NCBI GenBank assembly: GCA_009809945.1 | Contig: WTPW01000340.1 | Coordinates: forward strand, 157,892-221,891 | Source: Gigaspora margarita | Lineage: Eukaryota > Glomeromycota > Glomeromycetes > Diversisporales > Gigasporaceae | DNA length: 64,000 bases | Reading direction: 5' to 3' | Part shown: positions 33,808-44,711 of the stretch, piece by piece | Position numbering within the stretch: position 1 is the stretch's first letter | Layout: each line of letters opens with the position of its first letter | Notes under the pieces: generated by a model | What the model was told of the DNA's origin: nothing | The model's database searches: none | The model's input: only the letters and a program-made list of their open reading frames with translations | Position numbers and translations under genes: made by a program

Positions 33808-33872
33808 CTGAAAATAAGCTACCCTTTTTGGCCAAAAAGTTACACAAAAAACATGGGGTAGCTTATTTTCAG
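33808..33872. repeat. Hairpin CTGAAAATAAGCTACCC
   Basis: A 17-base perfect inverted repeat with a 31-base loop. The same AATAAGCTACCC word marks the ends of the ACATAGTAAAGTC family, whose degraded unit continues to about 34120. Confidence 0.75.
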
Positions 33873-34201
33873 ATTGTTAGATTTTTTGAAAAATTGAAAA
33901 CGTACTAATAAAAAGTTGTCCAAATATATGAAATTTTTATAGTAAGTGTATTTCGTTATTTCGAACAACTTTACTTAATCGCACTTTTGAAGTTTACTTA
34001 GTAAAAAAAGTTTTATATGTAGCGACTGTTAACGATTTCTTTAAAAATTTTTAAAAATTTTTCTGAAAATCTGGGGGGTAGCTTTTTTTGGAGGTAGCTT
34101 ATTTCCAGAAACCTACGGTAAGTATATAAAAATTTTTAGGATATTTTTATTAGATCTTCAAATTTTAGGGTACTACACTGATCTGCTAATAAGCCCTCAG
34201 C

Positions 34202-34491
34202 TAGTATTGTACGTTTTGGCTGTCCATAGCCTTTTTTGGCTTGTCTATGTCCAAAATTGTCCAAACGTCCAAGATTGTTCAAAGCTTGTCCAGGCTTTAA
34301 TAATTAATAAATCTATCTAAAAAATATATAACTATATATTTTTTTAGATGCTAAATATATTCTAATTAAAATTAAAGTAAGATAACTTAATAAAATTTTA
34401 AGTAATTTTACTTTATTTAATTGTTCAAAATTGTTTAAAATTGTCCAAATCATTGTCCAAAGCTGTCTTGTGACAACACTGCCCCCAGCTT
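34202..34491. mobile_element. hAT MITE, copy 2
   Basis: The inverted relative of 17038-17317: TTTTGGCTGTCCATAGCC at the left, GTGACAACACTG at the right. The flanks CCCTCAGC and CCCCCAGC form an 8-base duplication with one change. The left terminal bases are mutated (TAGTATTG for CAGTGTTA). Confidence 0.85.
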
Positions 34492-34736
34492 TACTTATTT
34501 GTGCCAGTAATACAAACTCCTAAAAAGGCAACTACCAATCAGTGAGTTCAAATTTTGATCATTCCAAATTAGCCCAATATAAATTCTAAATATGTGCAGA
34601 AGAAGAAAAAAGCAAAAATACACTAAAACTAGTATTTAAATCAACCTTTTTGCACTAATTAAAAATGTTGGAAACAAAATTTTACATATAATAGGCAATT
34701 ATTTATAGCCATACCTTCTAAAACTAACCTTCTAAC

Positions 34737-35693
34737 TAGAGTTTGGAACTGGTTTTATTTTTAAAAACCGGTTGTATTATATTTGAAAAAATCAACCCAG
34801 GTTGAACCTGGATTTGGTACACAACCGGTTATCCATAAAACTGAATTTAAAACTAAAACCAGGTTTATTATACAATCCGGTTAATATCATTGCAAAATAC
34901 ACGTAAATTTTATAAACAGTGATCAGGGATGATAATTAGTTTTTTTTTATTTTGCGTTTGCTTTTCATTTTGTACCGCGGCTCTTTACTTCGAGGTGACC
35001 TCTATTACTTTTGCCATTCTTGCTTTCTNGTTTGTGAACACATTTTACTAACCTTTTTGTTTACAAACACATTTAGTTAACGAATGCTTTTTTCTGATTT
35101 ATAGGAAGCGACAGAAGTTCTTCGTGTTGGCTTTTTTTAAACGTCTTTGAGGTGGTTGCTTTCTTTCTTAGCTCGTGGTTTCGTAGTTTGTTGTGTCATT
35201 CCGGCAGGTCACTGTTTGTTGTGTTGTTCCAGTGAGTTTGTCATTTGTTGCGTCATTCTGGTGGGTTCGTCGTTGTTGCATCATTCCGGTGGGTTCGTTA
35301 TAGTTGGGTAGTTATAGTTAGATTATAGATTGTTATTAAAAATGAAATATATACAATAAAAATTATATTAAAATTATCTTACCCGAATCATGTCATGATA
35401 ATAATACATAGGTGTAAATCCACTATAGGTGCAAATCACCATAGGTGTGTTTTAGTAAAAGTGATTTTAAAACAAAAAAAAAAAGTACAAAACATAGGTG
35501 TAAATTCGCATATCCAATATTTGAGTACTGATCATCCTATATTTAACTGGTTGTATTCATACATCCGGTTCATATATAACCAGGTGTATTCATGTACCCA
35601 GGTCGAATATTCTTCAAATTAAACCTGGATTTATTAACAATTCAGGTTGACCTGGGTTTGAAACCGGGTTGATATATCCGGTTTCAACCTCTA
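34737..35693. mobile_element. hAT-like non-autonomous element, ACCGGTT type
   Basis: TIR TAGAGTTTGGAACTGGTT and, inverted, TAGAGGTTGAAACCGG. Perfect 8-base duplication CTTCTAAC at 34729-34736 and 35694-35701. Both sub-terminal parts are full of AACCNGGTT words. The 957-base interior has no long ORF; its middle shows TTCCGGTGGGTTCGTYRTTG-like direct repeats (35190-35310). Confidence 0.8.
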
Positions 35694-35701
35694 CTTCTAA
35701 C

Positions 35702-36150
35702 CCTAACTTTGCATTTTTATACACTTTGTTTATTTATAAAATTAATTTTTTTTTTGAGTTGTATTACTAGCACAAATACCTCTCCTAAAAATTAGCTAAT
35801 AAATAGCACTCCTCTTATAACCTATATGAGAAATGTCTAGAGTCCTATTTTATTAGTTGAAAAAACAAACCCCATCTATCTTTTTTCCACTAGTACTAGT
35901 CATGGCACAGTTCCCAGCTTTGGAGCAGGTTGCTTCTTGAATCATTAATACTTTGAAGTATTTTATCAACAACTTTTATTCAAGTTATTTTCTTCAAGTT
36001 AAAGCAAGTCTATACCATTTAGTATACTTCAAAAAAAAATAATAATAATAGGTAAAAAAAATAAAAAGTTAAAAAAAACAAAAAAAAATAAAATAGAGAT
36101 TATGAGGTTAGAAAAAAAAAAAAAAAGACCCTTATATATCAGAACTTATA
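35702..36150. other. A-rich spacer, nothing recognised
   Basis: A-runs near 36020-36110; no gene, no clear repeat. Confidence 0.4.
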
Positions 36151-36154
36151 TTCT

Positions 36155-36280
36155 TTTTTATCGATGTGTTTATTGTTTATATTGTATCTTTTTTCATCAA
36201 CGTATTTATTGTTTATATCTTTTTTTATCAACGTGTTTATTGTTTATATCTTTTTTTGTCAACGTGCTTATTGTTGAGAC
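36155..36280 (+). repeat. Minisatellite, unit about 37 bases
   Basis: Four imperfect copies of TTTATTGTTTATATC, TTTTTTTATCAACGTG. The plus-strand Phe/Tyr/Leu-rich ORF across it is a by-product. Confidence 0.7.
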
Positions 36281-36779
36281 CTGCAAACACGTTTAGCAAC
36301 CGCGATTTTTGGACGTGTAATTAGTAGGGTTGGGGCAGTGATGTAAATTGGATTCGCGCAGTAGGCGCATCGCACATAAATTTAAATTCGCGCGTATATC
36401 GGGGCTCCCCGTATATATAACGCGCGTATAAATTTTTTTTTTGTGCGTTTTTTTTTTGCGTTTGCGTGAATAAAAATTTTTTGAATTTATAACACTGGTT
36501 GAGGGCACGGGTAGAGTTCTAACCCGGGTCAGTAAATACTGACTTGGGTTATGTAAATCATGGGATCAAAGCAAAAAAACAAATCGGATCAAAATTAGCC
36601 AATCATATGAATTCTTTTATACGACACGATTCAAAAAATGGTTAAAAACGAAAATGCTCAAAATATACGTTATGATTTGATTGTATATACTTATAATAAG
36701 ATCTCTGAACCAAAATCACCAAAATAACTATGCAACTTATGTAGTTACAATTTTATTTTACACAATTTACTGAAAGGTT

Positions 36780-37150
36780 ATATTCTTAGGTACAACTCCG
36801 GATCATCAAAAGCGTCTAAGACAACAAAATGGTGAAATTGCCGCTGGTGCTGAGAGGACAAAAGCAAAACGACCTCGGTATTATCGGCATTACGTCATGA
36901 GGTGGCACCTAAGATTCTCATTACTTTCTTGATCTAGGAAATTTGTTTTGATCGTTTATGGATTTCCTAATAAAAAGATGTTTCTTTCATGGGTTCATAG
37001 ATGGTGTTCTTGACAAATATGACAATAAATTCATAGGTCGTTATTGGATAGAAATTTTCTTAGAGGTGTTTCATCAATCTCACAAGGTCAAAAAAGTTTT
37101 CCTTTATATAAAAAGTGATGCAGCTTTTGAAGAACAAGCAGCTCTTTAAG
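36780..37150 (+). pseudogene. Unidentified coding vestige
   Basis: An acceptor-like TTAG at 36788 is followed by GTTPDHQKRLRQQNGEIAAG, then AERTKAKRPRYYRHYVMRWH. A 63-codon ORF (36958-37149) follows with FIGRYWIEIFLEVFHQSHKV. I do not recognise either piece. The codon-like composition differs from the AT filler around them, so they may be exons of a decayed gene. Confidence 0.3.
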
Positions 37151-37529
37151 AACTAAGAGTCTTTAAGTCATTATACACAACATAATACTCAGAACATTAA
37201 TAGAATAGGCACTTGTTTTTATTATTGCCCTTTCAAATTAGCGTGACCCTACCCTCAGATTTTCAACTGGGAATCTGGAATTGAACAAAATATAAGCCTG
37301 AGATTGGTTGGCTAAAATGACATCATTTAATTTTAGACAAACGTTGAGCGAAAATTTCTCGCATTTTTGATTATTTCGAATGTAAATGGTTTTATAACGA
37401 TAGAAGGTACTGTGCAAATTATTATTTCTTCATGATTGATAGACGAATCTGCCACGATTATTGATCTACTAAAAAAAAAAAAATAGTTAGCTAAAACTCA
37501 TTTAAAAAAGTATGTTTATATAATCAATT

Positions 37530-37760
37530 ACCGATATCATAAGACTTAATTTTCTCCTAAGGATCTTAAATTCATTTGATCTAGACTAGTTATTCTTAAG
37601 ACCTGTCTGGAACAAGAAAAAATTTAAAACCAGATCAGTCCGGACTAGTCTGTAATAACTAAATCTTAAGACTATAGACCAGGACTGGTCCAAAAATAGA
37701 TCGGATTGAACCAGACAGACTGTTAATATCCTTAATTTTCTCCGTTATCTAATAAGGTGG
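37530..37760. repeat. CCAGAC/ACTAGTC repeat cluster
   Basis: Repeated GACTAGT, CCAGACC, CCGGACT and CTTAAGAC words in both directions, like the sub-terminal parts of the hAT-like elements elsewhere in the window. No ends could be fixed. Confidence 0.4.
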
Positions 37761-37829
37761 TTAGAGGTTAAAATAGCTAAGAATCGTTCTTGGGCCGAGA
37801 CTGGACTAAAAACCATCAATAGACTAGTG

Positions 37830-38245
37830 TTTGCTGATGACCTAAGTCATAACATTTTTTTGAAATGACTCTTTTATTGTCATAGGTCATATTGGTCATA
37901 TATATTAAATACTAATAAAAAAATTTTTTGTAGTGGCTGAAGCTAAGATTTTAAAATATTTTTAATAATAAATTTTGAAATTTTTAGGTCAACTTTTTTT
38001 TTAGAGTTAGTTTAGGGTTAGTTTATTAATAAAAGAATATAAGTGAATTTTAGTAGGTATTATAGATTTAATTAGAGACTCCCAATCTCAACTTCAAACC
38101 AATCTCAGCTTCAGCCGCCACAATTCTTTACTATTAATTTTACTATATTAAAGGTCATAAAGTCTTATCAACCTTCATTATATGGCCAAATGACCTATGA
38201 CTGGTCATAAAGGTCATTTTAGGTCATCGGCCAACAGACGATCCC
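37830..38245. mobile_element. MITE with ATGACC repeats
   Basis: Left TTTGCTGATGACCTAAGTCA and right (reverse complement) TGTTGGCCGATGACCTAAAA. ATGACC/GGTCAT occurs about eleven times near the ends. The 1-2 kb surroundings hold no ORF of note. The target duplication was not resolved. Confidence 0.6.
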
Positions 38246-38644
38246 TAAATCTTTATAATGATGCGAATTTCATATTTTATGCCTACTCATATTAAAATAT
38301 ATAACTAGATAAGAGTCGTGAATATTTTGAGGGAGTAATTTAAATCGTGAAATATAGTAATCACGAAATAATCTCGAAACTAAGAAATATTTTACTTCGT
38401 TGAGAAAATAATATCCGGATTATCCGAGTAATTTATTATATGGTAGAATACAATCACTACTAACAATATACAATGCAATATAGTTACTATGTTTTACAGA
38501 CGGTATGTAATATGACTACTGTACTAAATTAAATATGTTTTCAGGTACTCAGTTGCCCAGAATATAATCTGTATTTATTAAGTTTTCTAAAGAATTTTTA
38601 CGTGTTTTTAAAGTTGTTATTATAACAAATATGAAATAAATACA

Positions 38645-39718
38645 TTATAATACAGCAATATGTCCGATACTAATAGAAACTTTTCTTTTCTTAAGATCTT
38701 GATCATCTTCATTTGCATCCACATCTGTAGAATTTTTATCATGTAACTTATGTTTCCTATGTCCGTCATCAGATTTTTCCGATTCATTATGAGATATTGT
38801 GTTCTCAAGCGATGACAATGCTGACTGTACATTGGTTTGCTTTTTAAAAAAAAAATAATAATAAAAAAAGAAAATTTTAATTATTTAATTTTAATTAAAC
38901 TTTATAAAAGTTGCTGGTAATTGAATATTTAGAATTTACATCTGGTTCCATGTTAGTAACTTGTGAAGCCGGAGCAGAGCTTTCAAAAGAAATATCCATC
39001 GGAATAAATTCTTGAGATAATGCAGGCGAAGAGTTTTCTTTTGTAACGAATTCTGACGTAGTTTTTTGTAATGTATCATTATTTTCTTCATGAAAATCAA
39101 CCTCCACATCAATGTTTTCTGAACATACCTATTAAAAGTGATAAATGGTGAATTTAAATTCAATATAAGTTTAATACCGACCTAACGAAAATACGAAACT
39201 GGCATAAGTCCAATATCTGGATTAAAGTAATCATTCATTTTGTGTATATTCTCATCAGTTTTTATAACTTCATATGAATTGTTTGAATTAGAAGTATTAC
39301 TTCCAACAACAGCTTTACCCTTCCTTTTAGAAGGCTTTGGAGGAGGGGCAATAAAACCTTCAGTTTTTAGACGAGTCTGAAGTTGACGTGCACAAGGAAA
39401 TTTAACACCTGTTCAAATGTAAATAATTAAAATTTCTTTTGTAATTATATTTTGCATTTATTTATAATAAAAAAAAATACCTAATCGTTGAGCAAATTGT
39501 CGACAAGTTGAAGGAATTCCTTCTTTCCAAATAATCCATAAAGAACGTCGAAACAAAGCCAAGTCCATAAGAGCGTCTAATTCCCAAAGATTGTTATTTT
39601 CATTTCGCAAACATTGATAACAAGTATGATGGTTTGACATGCGAGAATCATCGAGAGATTTATATCCATAACAAGGAACATGACCCCATGTATCACATTT
39701 AACACAATTGATCTATAA

Positions 39719-39753
<35 letters not shown>

Positions 39754-41220
39754 TATATCATTATTATTATTATGAATTATTATGTATGTTAGTCAAACAC
39801 TTACATACCATATCTCCGTCACGAATATTTACACCACAATCACATTTATAATTATGTGTATTATTCACACTTTCGTTAGAAGAAGATTCGTCATCGTCAA
39901 TAATTACAGGAGAATTTTGAGAGTTTACGGGTACATGGATTGTTTCATTGAACACATCTTGAAGTGGAGACGAATGGCTGTGCCGTTGTGTAGAATAAGT
40001 CCTTAGTTGTGATGCCCTTGAAGCAACCACATTGTTCGAATGCGAGTGGTCTGTAGGTTGTGTAATACTGCCGTTTCTTGATATGCTGTTATGCGACATA
40101 GATACTATTACAAAATTTAGAAACGTTAAAATAAACTACAAATTTTTTTTCAAATAAGGAAAAAACTTTTGATTACCTCGATTTGAATGAGTCATGGTTT
40201 CATTCTCTGAGTAAAAAAAAAATAAAAAAAAAATAAAAAAAAAATAAAGAATAAAAATTTGCATCTTAAACGAGAGTTTAAACAAAGATTCAAGACAACA
40301 AAACTTTCGTACTATCATAAACTTTGGCAGATGTTAAAGTCGAAACATTTGATACTATTGACATTTCCCGCCTATCTCTAGACATTGATCTAGAAGTCAA
40401 AGCTGGAACATTTGATACTATTGACATTTCTCGCTTATCTTTGGACATTGACCTAGAAGTCAAAGCCGGAGCATTTGATATTACAGACATTTCTCGTCTG
40501 TTAGATCGCTCATTATATTGATCTCGCTTCAATGGAAGAAAGTCAACCTTGGACACCTTTGGGTCATCTTCAGAGTCAGAGTCATCTTCAGCATTCCAAG
40601 ATTTTTCGAAATCTTTTATTGTATTATTTGATTCAATCAACATTTTATCAGTAGTAGAATCATCTTCAATATCAAGAACATCAGATATTGTTTGAATTGA
40701 TAAATTTATGCTAAAAGATAATTTGATTAAAATATATTATATAAATTTATTATATTATATAAATTATTATATTTTTATAATTTATATTTTATGATACTTT
40801 ATGATAAAATTTTTGCAATAAAAAAAAAAAAATAAAAATAAAATAATGAAAATAAAAATAAAAAAATTAATTAAAAAAAATTTAAAAAAAAATTAAAAAA
40901 ATAAAAAAAGCGAACCCGTGATATGCCGTATCCACTTCACCGACTGGTATTTTTTCAGGGCGAGAGTTAAATATAAAACCTTCTTCAGCAAGATTACTAG
41001 CACGAAAAAATGGAGGCTCATAATCAGCCGGTGTTACATGTTCGTAATAATGAAGTTTAACAACGATATAACGGTTATCTAAAGGTAAATTTTGACAGAT
41101 TAAAATTTAAGAAAATTTTAAGGAAAATTTAAGGAAAATTTAAAAACAAACCTGGCAATGGCTGAAAATGAAATAAAAGAAATAAAACTGATTAATCATA
41201 TATTTTAGATAAAAATAAAT

Positions 41221-41298
<78 letters not shown>

Positions 41299-42160
41299 TA
41301 TATATATATACCTTTAATGTCTGAGTTAATAGAATCAACCTTCTTAATAGTTGTTGAGTAGATTTTTTTATTTCACCAACAGTGATTCCTTCACGCATGG
41401 TAGCTGTTACGTCATGACCACCACCGGCGGTTGTCAATAATTCACCATTATTATTTTCAATGCGTAATAAAGGTTCACCATTAGGATAAGAAACTTTAAA
41501 AGTATAGCATTCCACAAGTTTATTTGGTTCTTTCGGATCAAGAAAGATACCAAAGATGACAGCACGAAGATGTTGATGATCTAAGGCATCAAAAATACCA
41601 GCTTCCTGTGTAAAATTAAGTAAACGAGAATATTCTAAAATTATTAAAATAATTAATTATATATTTAAGAATTACCAGCCAATCCAATAAAGAATTTGCT
41701 TCTTGACTATAATCTCTCTTAAGATGTTTTAGAATAAGACCTATTTAATGTTACCATTTTAATACAAATTTGTACATTGTGTAATAAAAACTAAGAAAAA
41801 ACAGAGGACATACTCCCAACTTGGTAATCTTCATAGTTATCTTCAGGAAACAAACCTCTGAGGATAAACAGGAATTTGTTTGACGTACATGTGGTAAAAA
41901 AAAAAAAAACAGTCAAAAAAAGAATACCTTAGATAAGTGATCGAACTTAAACTTGTCTTTAATAATTGTTTTACTATAGTTAAACTTTGAGTCTGTGTCA
42001 CAATTTCAGTATCACATCTTTGTTTTGGATGAAGCTATTAATTATATAATAGATAAATGTTGCAAGAATTATTTAATTGCGAAATTAATTTAAAGCGCGT
42101 AAATATTGAATGCAATTTTTTTTTGTTTCCATAACATGCCTGAGCAAGGCTTTGTGCCAT
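38645..42160 (-). CDS. HOP1: HOP1/HORMAD-type meiotic axis protein
   Basis: Predicted 764 residues from 14 exons (minus): 42160-42140, 42034-41928, 41857-41814, 41740-41676, 41605-41312, 41161-41152, 41078-40916, 40710-40313, 40206-40177, 40104-39809, 39712-39481, 39408-39187, 39118-38901, 38839-38645. HORMA domain at about residues 15-235: SLTIVKQLLKTSLSSITYLR, GLFPED, DWLEAGIFDALDHQHLR, VECYTFKVSYPNGEPLL, PLPDNRYIVVKLHYYEHVTP, ADYEPPFF, VGEVDTAYH. Then an acidic linker with three 21-residue repeats, a PHD-like C4HC3 finger (CDC, CVKC, HVPC, CYQC; exons 10-11), a winged-helix-like segment and a C-terminal KKRKVSISIGHI. This is the budding-yeast Hop1 layout; the protein builds the meiotic chromosome axis and guides recombination. 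Uncertain: exon 1 needs a GC-AG intron; the exon 8/9 junction; a TAG right after exon 12 offers an alternative end. Confidence 0.88.
39721..39750. repeat. (AT)n microsatellite in HOP1 intron
   Basis: About 15 AT units in intron 10 (39713-39808). It is likely variable in length. Confidence 0.85.
40320..40520 (-). repeat. In-gene tandem repeat in HOP1 linker
   Basis: Three copies of a 63-base unit coding for REMSIVSNVPALTSRSMSRD-like peptides, about 90% identical to each other. Ser/Thr and basic residues dominate; SM-R/K motifs might be phosphorylated, but this is a guess. Confidence 0.8.
41226..41311. repeat. (AT)n/(GTAT)n microsatellite in HOP1 intron
   Basis: (AT) about 18, then (TATG) about 8, then (AT) about 6. 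The splice donor of exon 5 (GTATATAT, minus strand) is the first unit of this array. Confidence 0.85.
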
Positions 42161-42604
42161 ATTTGTTTACACTCACTCACAGGCAAGAACGTTGTATAAG
42201 AAAATGGGTTATTTTATTTTATTTTTTTTTATATTTTTTATCTTTTTTGTAAAATATAGAGTTGACAATCATTGACAATTTATTTTTTTAATGATTTTTA
42301 TGATTTTTATGATGGAAGTCGGAATAAAGAAGTCGGTGATATTATGATTTTATCAAATGATAAATGGAAATCGGAATAAAGAAGTCTGTAATATTATCAA
42401 TGATATAAAATTTAATACCGTATTTCGCGGTCTAAACCATCCCCTTATACTGTAGAATGAATCTTTGGACATTTTAATTTTATAATCTTATTATAATACT
42501 GCCAAAAATTTTATATTTTATATTCTTGCACTACGTCTAAAATATCTAGATAAGAATTGATGAATATTTTACAGAGGATGATTTAGCAAATATCATTATT
42601 TTCG

Positions 42605-42830
42605 AATTCCCGGGTTACCCGCGGGTAGGTTATATAACTGGGTAAAGATTCAATATGAGTGCAGTCAAGAGAAAACCTGTAATTCTTCATCTAATAAGAA
42701 TTACAAGTTTTTCCTTGGGCGGCATTCATTTACAATATATGTGTGTATTGGTATCACATGATAATATATTACCCGGGTATATACTGGATGTACTGGTATA
42801 CTGGTATACTGACGGGTTAGATTAAAACAA
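42605..42830. mobile_element. Small MITE with CCCGGGTA words
   Basis: Left AATTCCCGGGTTACCCGCGG and right (reverse complement) CTAACCCGTCAGTATACC; ACCCGGGTA inside. The centre carries a hairpin (AACCTGTAATTCTTC / AAGAATTACAAGTTT, 42675-42712). It lies between the divergent HOP1 and membrane-protein genes. Confidence 0.5.
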
Positions 42831-43508
42831 TATCAGATATGCAGATCATATACGTACGTACAGTTGAATTTAATGTTAATGAACAAAAGATATATGTAAT
42901 AATGTATGTGCAGTATATACATACCCTACATATTACAGTACTGTATTAATATTCTGCCAGCACGTAAAATAAAATTTACAATGTTATATAGAATTAAATA
43001 GAATTTATCTGTCAATCATACGAAACTTTAAAAAAAGGTACGTTTTGTAATGATAATTAGATAATTTGCATTCATAAAAAATATATAATAATGATAAGGG
43101 TTTTCTAAATTTGAACTTTACTATATAGAGAATTTCGTAGTATTAAAAAAAACTTTATACTATGCTGAATAAATTTATTTCATAATGCAGTGTAATAATT
43201 GAAAGATTTCGTTTAAAATTTCAAGTACGTACAAGTTACAGTATATCATATAATTAACGTCTACTCAGTAAATTTAATTACTTATATATTAGTGGATGAA
43301 ACAAAGAATGATCTTAGAATTTTGATAATTTGGTTAGAATCTTATGTAGATACGTAAATCATAGTACGATTGAAAATGATAGTTTCAAGATTTTTAGTAT
43401 TACTCATTTCAACCTTATAAAAGCCTAGATATTTTTAACTAAATATATATATATAATATATGAATTAGCAATATCGAAAGGAATCAATTTTTTAAATAAT
43501 AAAAATTC

Positions 43509-44572
43509 ATGATGACACGCGGAATGATAACAGATGAACTTATGATAGAAGTTGTAAGATTACCTTTGACTAAATTGAGGGTTGCTGAAAGTACTGAATA
43601 TAATCAAGAACTTGAAGGATATGTAGGTTGTTTTTCTTCTTATTCATCTTATTTGTATCTTGTCATCTTTGTTCTTAAATTTTTTTTCTACATTTTTTTT
43701 TAAATTCATAATTATATAATATTGATATATGATATAGTTATCACGTCAAGAATTTTTAGAAAAAATTCAAGCATTTAATTCAATCTCCCTCAAATTATCA
43801 ATAAACAGAATGATCATACAAATACCTCTTGTATTCGTCATAACAACTTTTGTATTATGTGTCGTAGCAGTGAAAACTTTAAGTCCTTTCGCTGATGAAG
43901 AACGAATTATCATAGGGATCGTGTTAGTTATATTATTAATTTCGGTTATATTTATGTTCTTCTTTACTCATCAGAAAGGAAAGCACGTAAGTAGGTAATT
44001 CATTTTAAAACCATTATTATTCTAATTTTAACTAAATTAAACTTTTTAAAATTGTAACAGATAAGTTCTCTATCAACATTAATACAAGAATTTAATAAAG
44101 ATGATAATAAACGTAATGTTAATTGGAAATTATATAATGAATCACGAAGCCGTAATTCATGTTTTAAATTTTCTAAGAATAAAACGGTAGCTCATTATAA
44201 TATATATGTATATATATATGTTGTAAGTGGGAACGGAACATACTGTATTATAATATCTTGATTGTTAATATCTACGTCTAAAATTCCAATCCTCGCTTAA
44301 TATTTATTAATAATTTAAATTCCATTTCCACTTACAACATATAAGTTATTTATCATTTTATCATTAGATGCTAATAAATTTTCTACCCCTAAAAGTATTT
44401 GATAATTGAAATAGGATTACCCCCTGCATATCAAATGGACATCGTTATTCATGATAATGAAAATGCTGTGCGTGACACAGAAGATTCTCCTCCATACGAA
44501 GAATTTACTTCACCTCCTAGTTGCAATCATTCTAATATTTCTTTACCTCCTCCTGTCTATTCCGAACACTGA
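43509..44572 (+). CDS. Two-pass membrane protein, possibly ERF4/GCP16-like
   Basis: Exons 43509-43622, 43738-43986, 44061-44186 (or to 44151) and 44415-44572; introns 1 and 2 are clean GT-AG. The start MMTRGMITDELMIEVVRLPL is the only Met in frame. Residues 20-60 (RVAESTEYNQELEGYLSRQE, FLEKIQAFN) weakly recall the ELEG-x-(I/L)-x-RQ-F segment of the ERF4/GCP16 family of palmitoyltransferase partners. Two hydrophobic stretches follow (MIIQIPLVFVITTFVLCVV and IIIGIVLVILLISVIFMFF), then a polar region with NVNWKLY. The last exon is rich in PPxY-like motifs (LPPAYQ, SPPYEE, PPPVYSEH), which can recruit WW-domain ubiquitin ligases. The last junction is unclear: the final exon needs a donor of phase 1 (C at 44151 before GTAATT fits), whereas the exon reads on openly to 44186. 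A MITE-like hairpin occupies intron 3. Function is inferred, not shown. Confidence 0.65.
44216..44342. mobile_element. 127-bp MITE in intron 3
   Basis: TIRs TATATGTTGTAAGTGGGAAC and, inverted, TATATGTTGTAAGTGGAAAT; flanked by TA-rich sequence. The TIR contains GTAAGT, a strong splice-donor word, so the insertion could affect splicing of the host gene. Confidence 0.75.
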
Positions 44573-44711
44573 TCATTTAAACTAATCATGTAACACTGTA
44601 ATATCAATCACATGTAAATGCATCTAAATAATTTTTTTATGATAAATTCATTTTTTTGACCTTCATCTAATAATGTTTCGACAAACGTTAAGTCTCTTCA
44701 AAAATACAACA

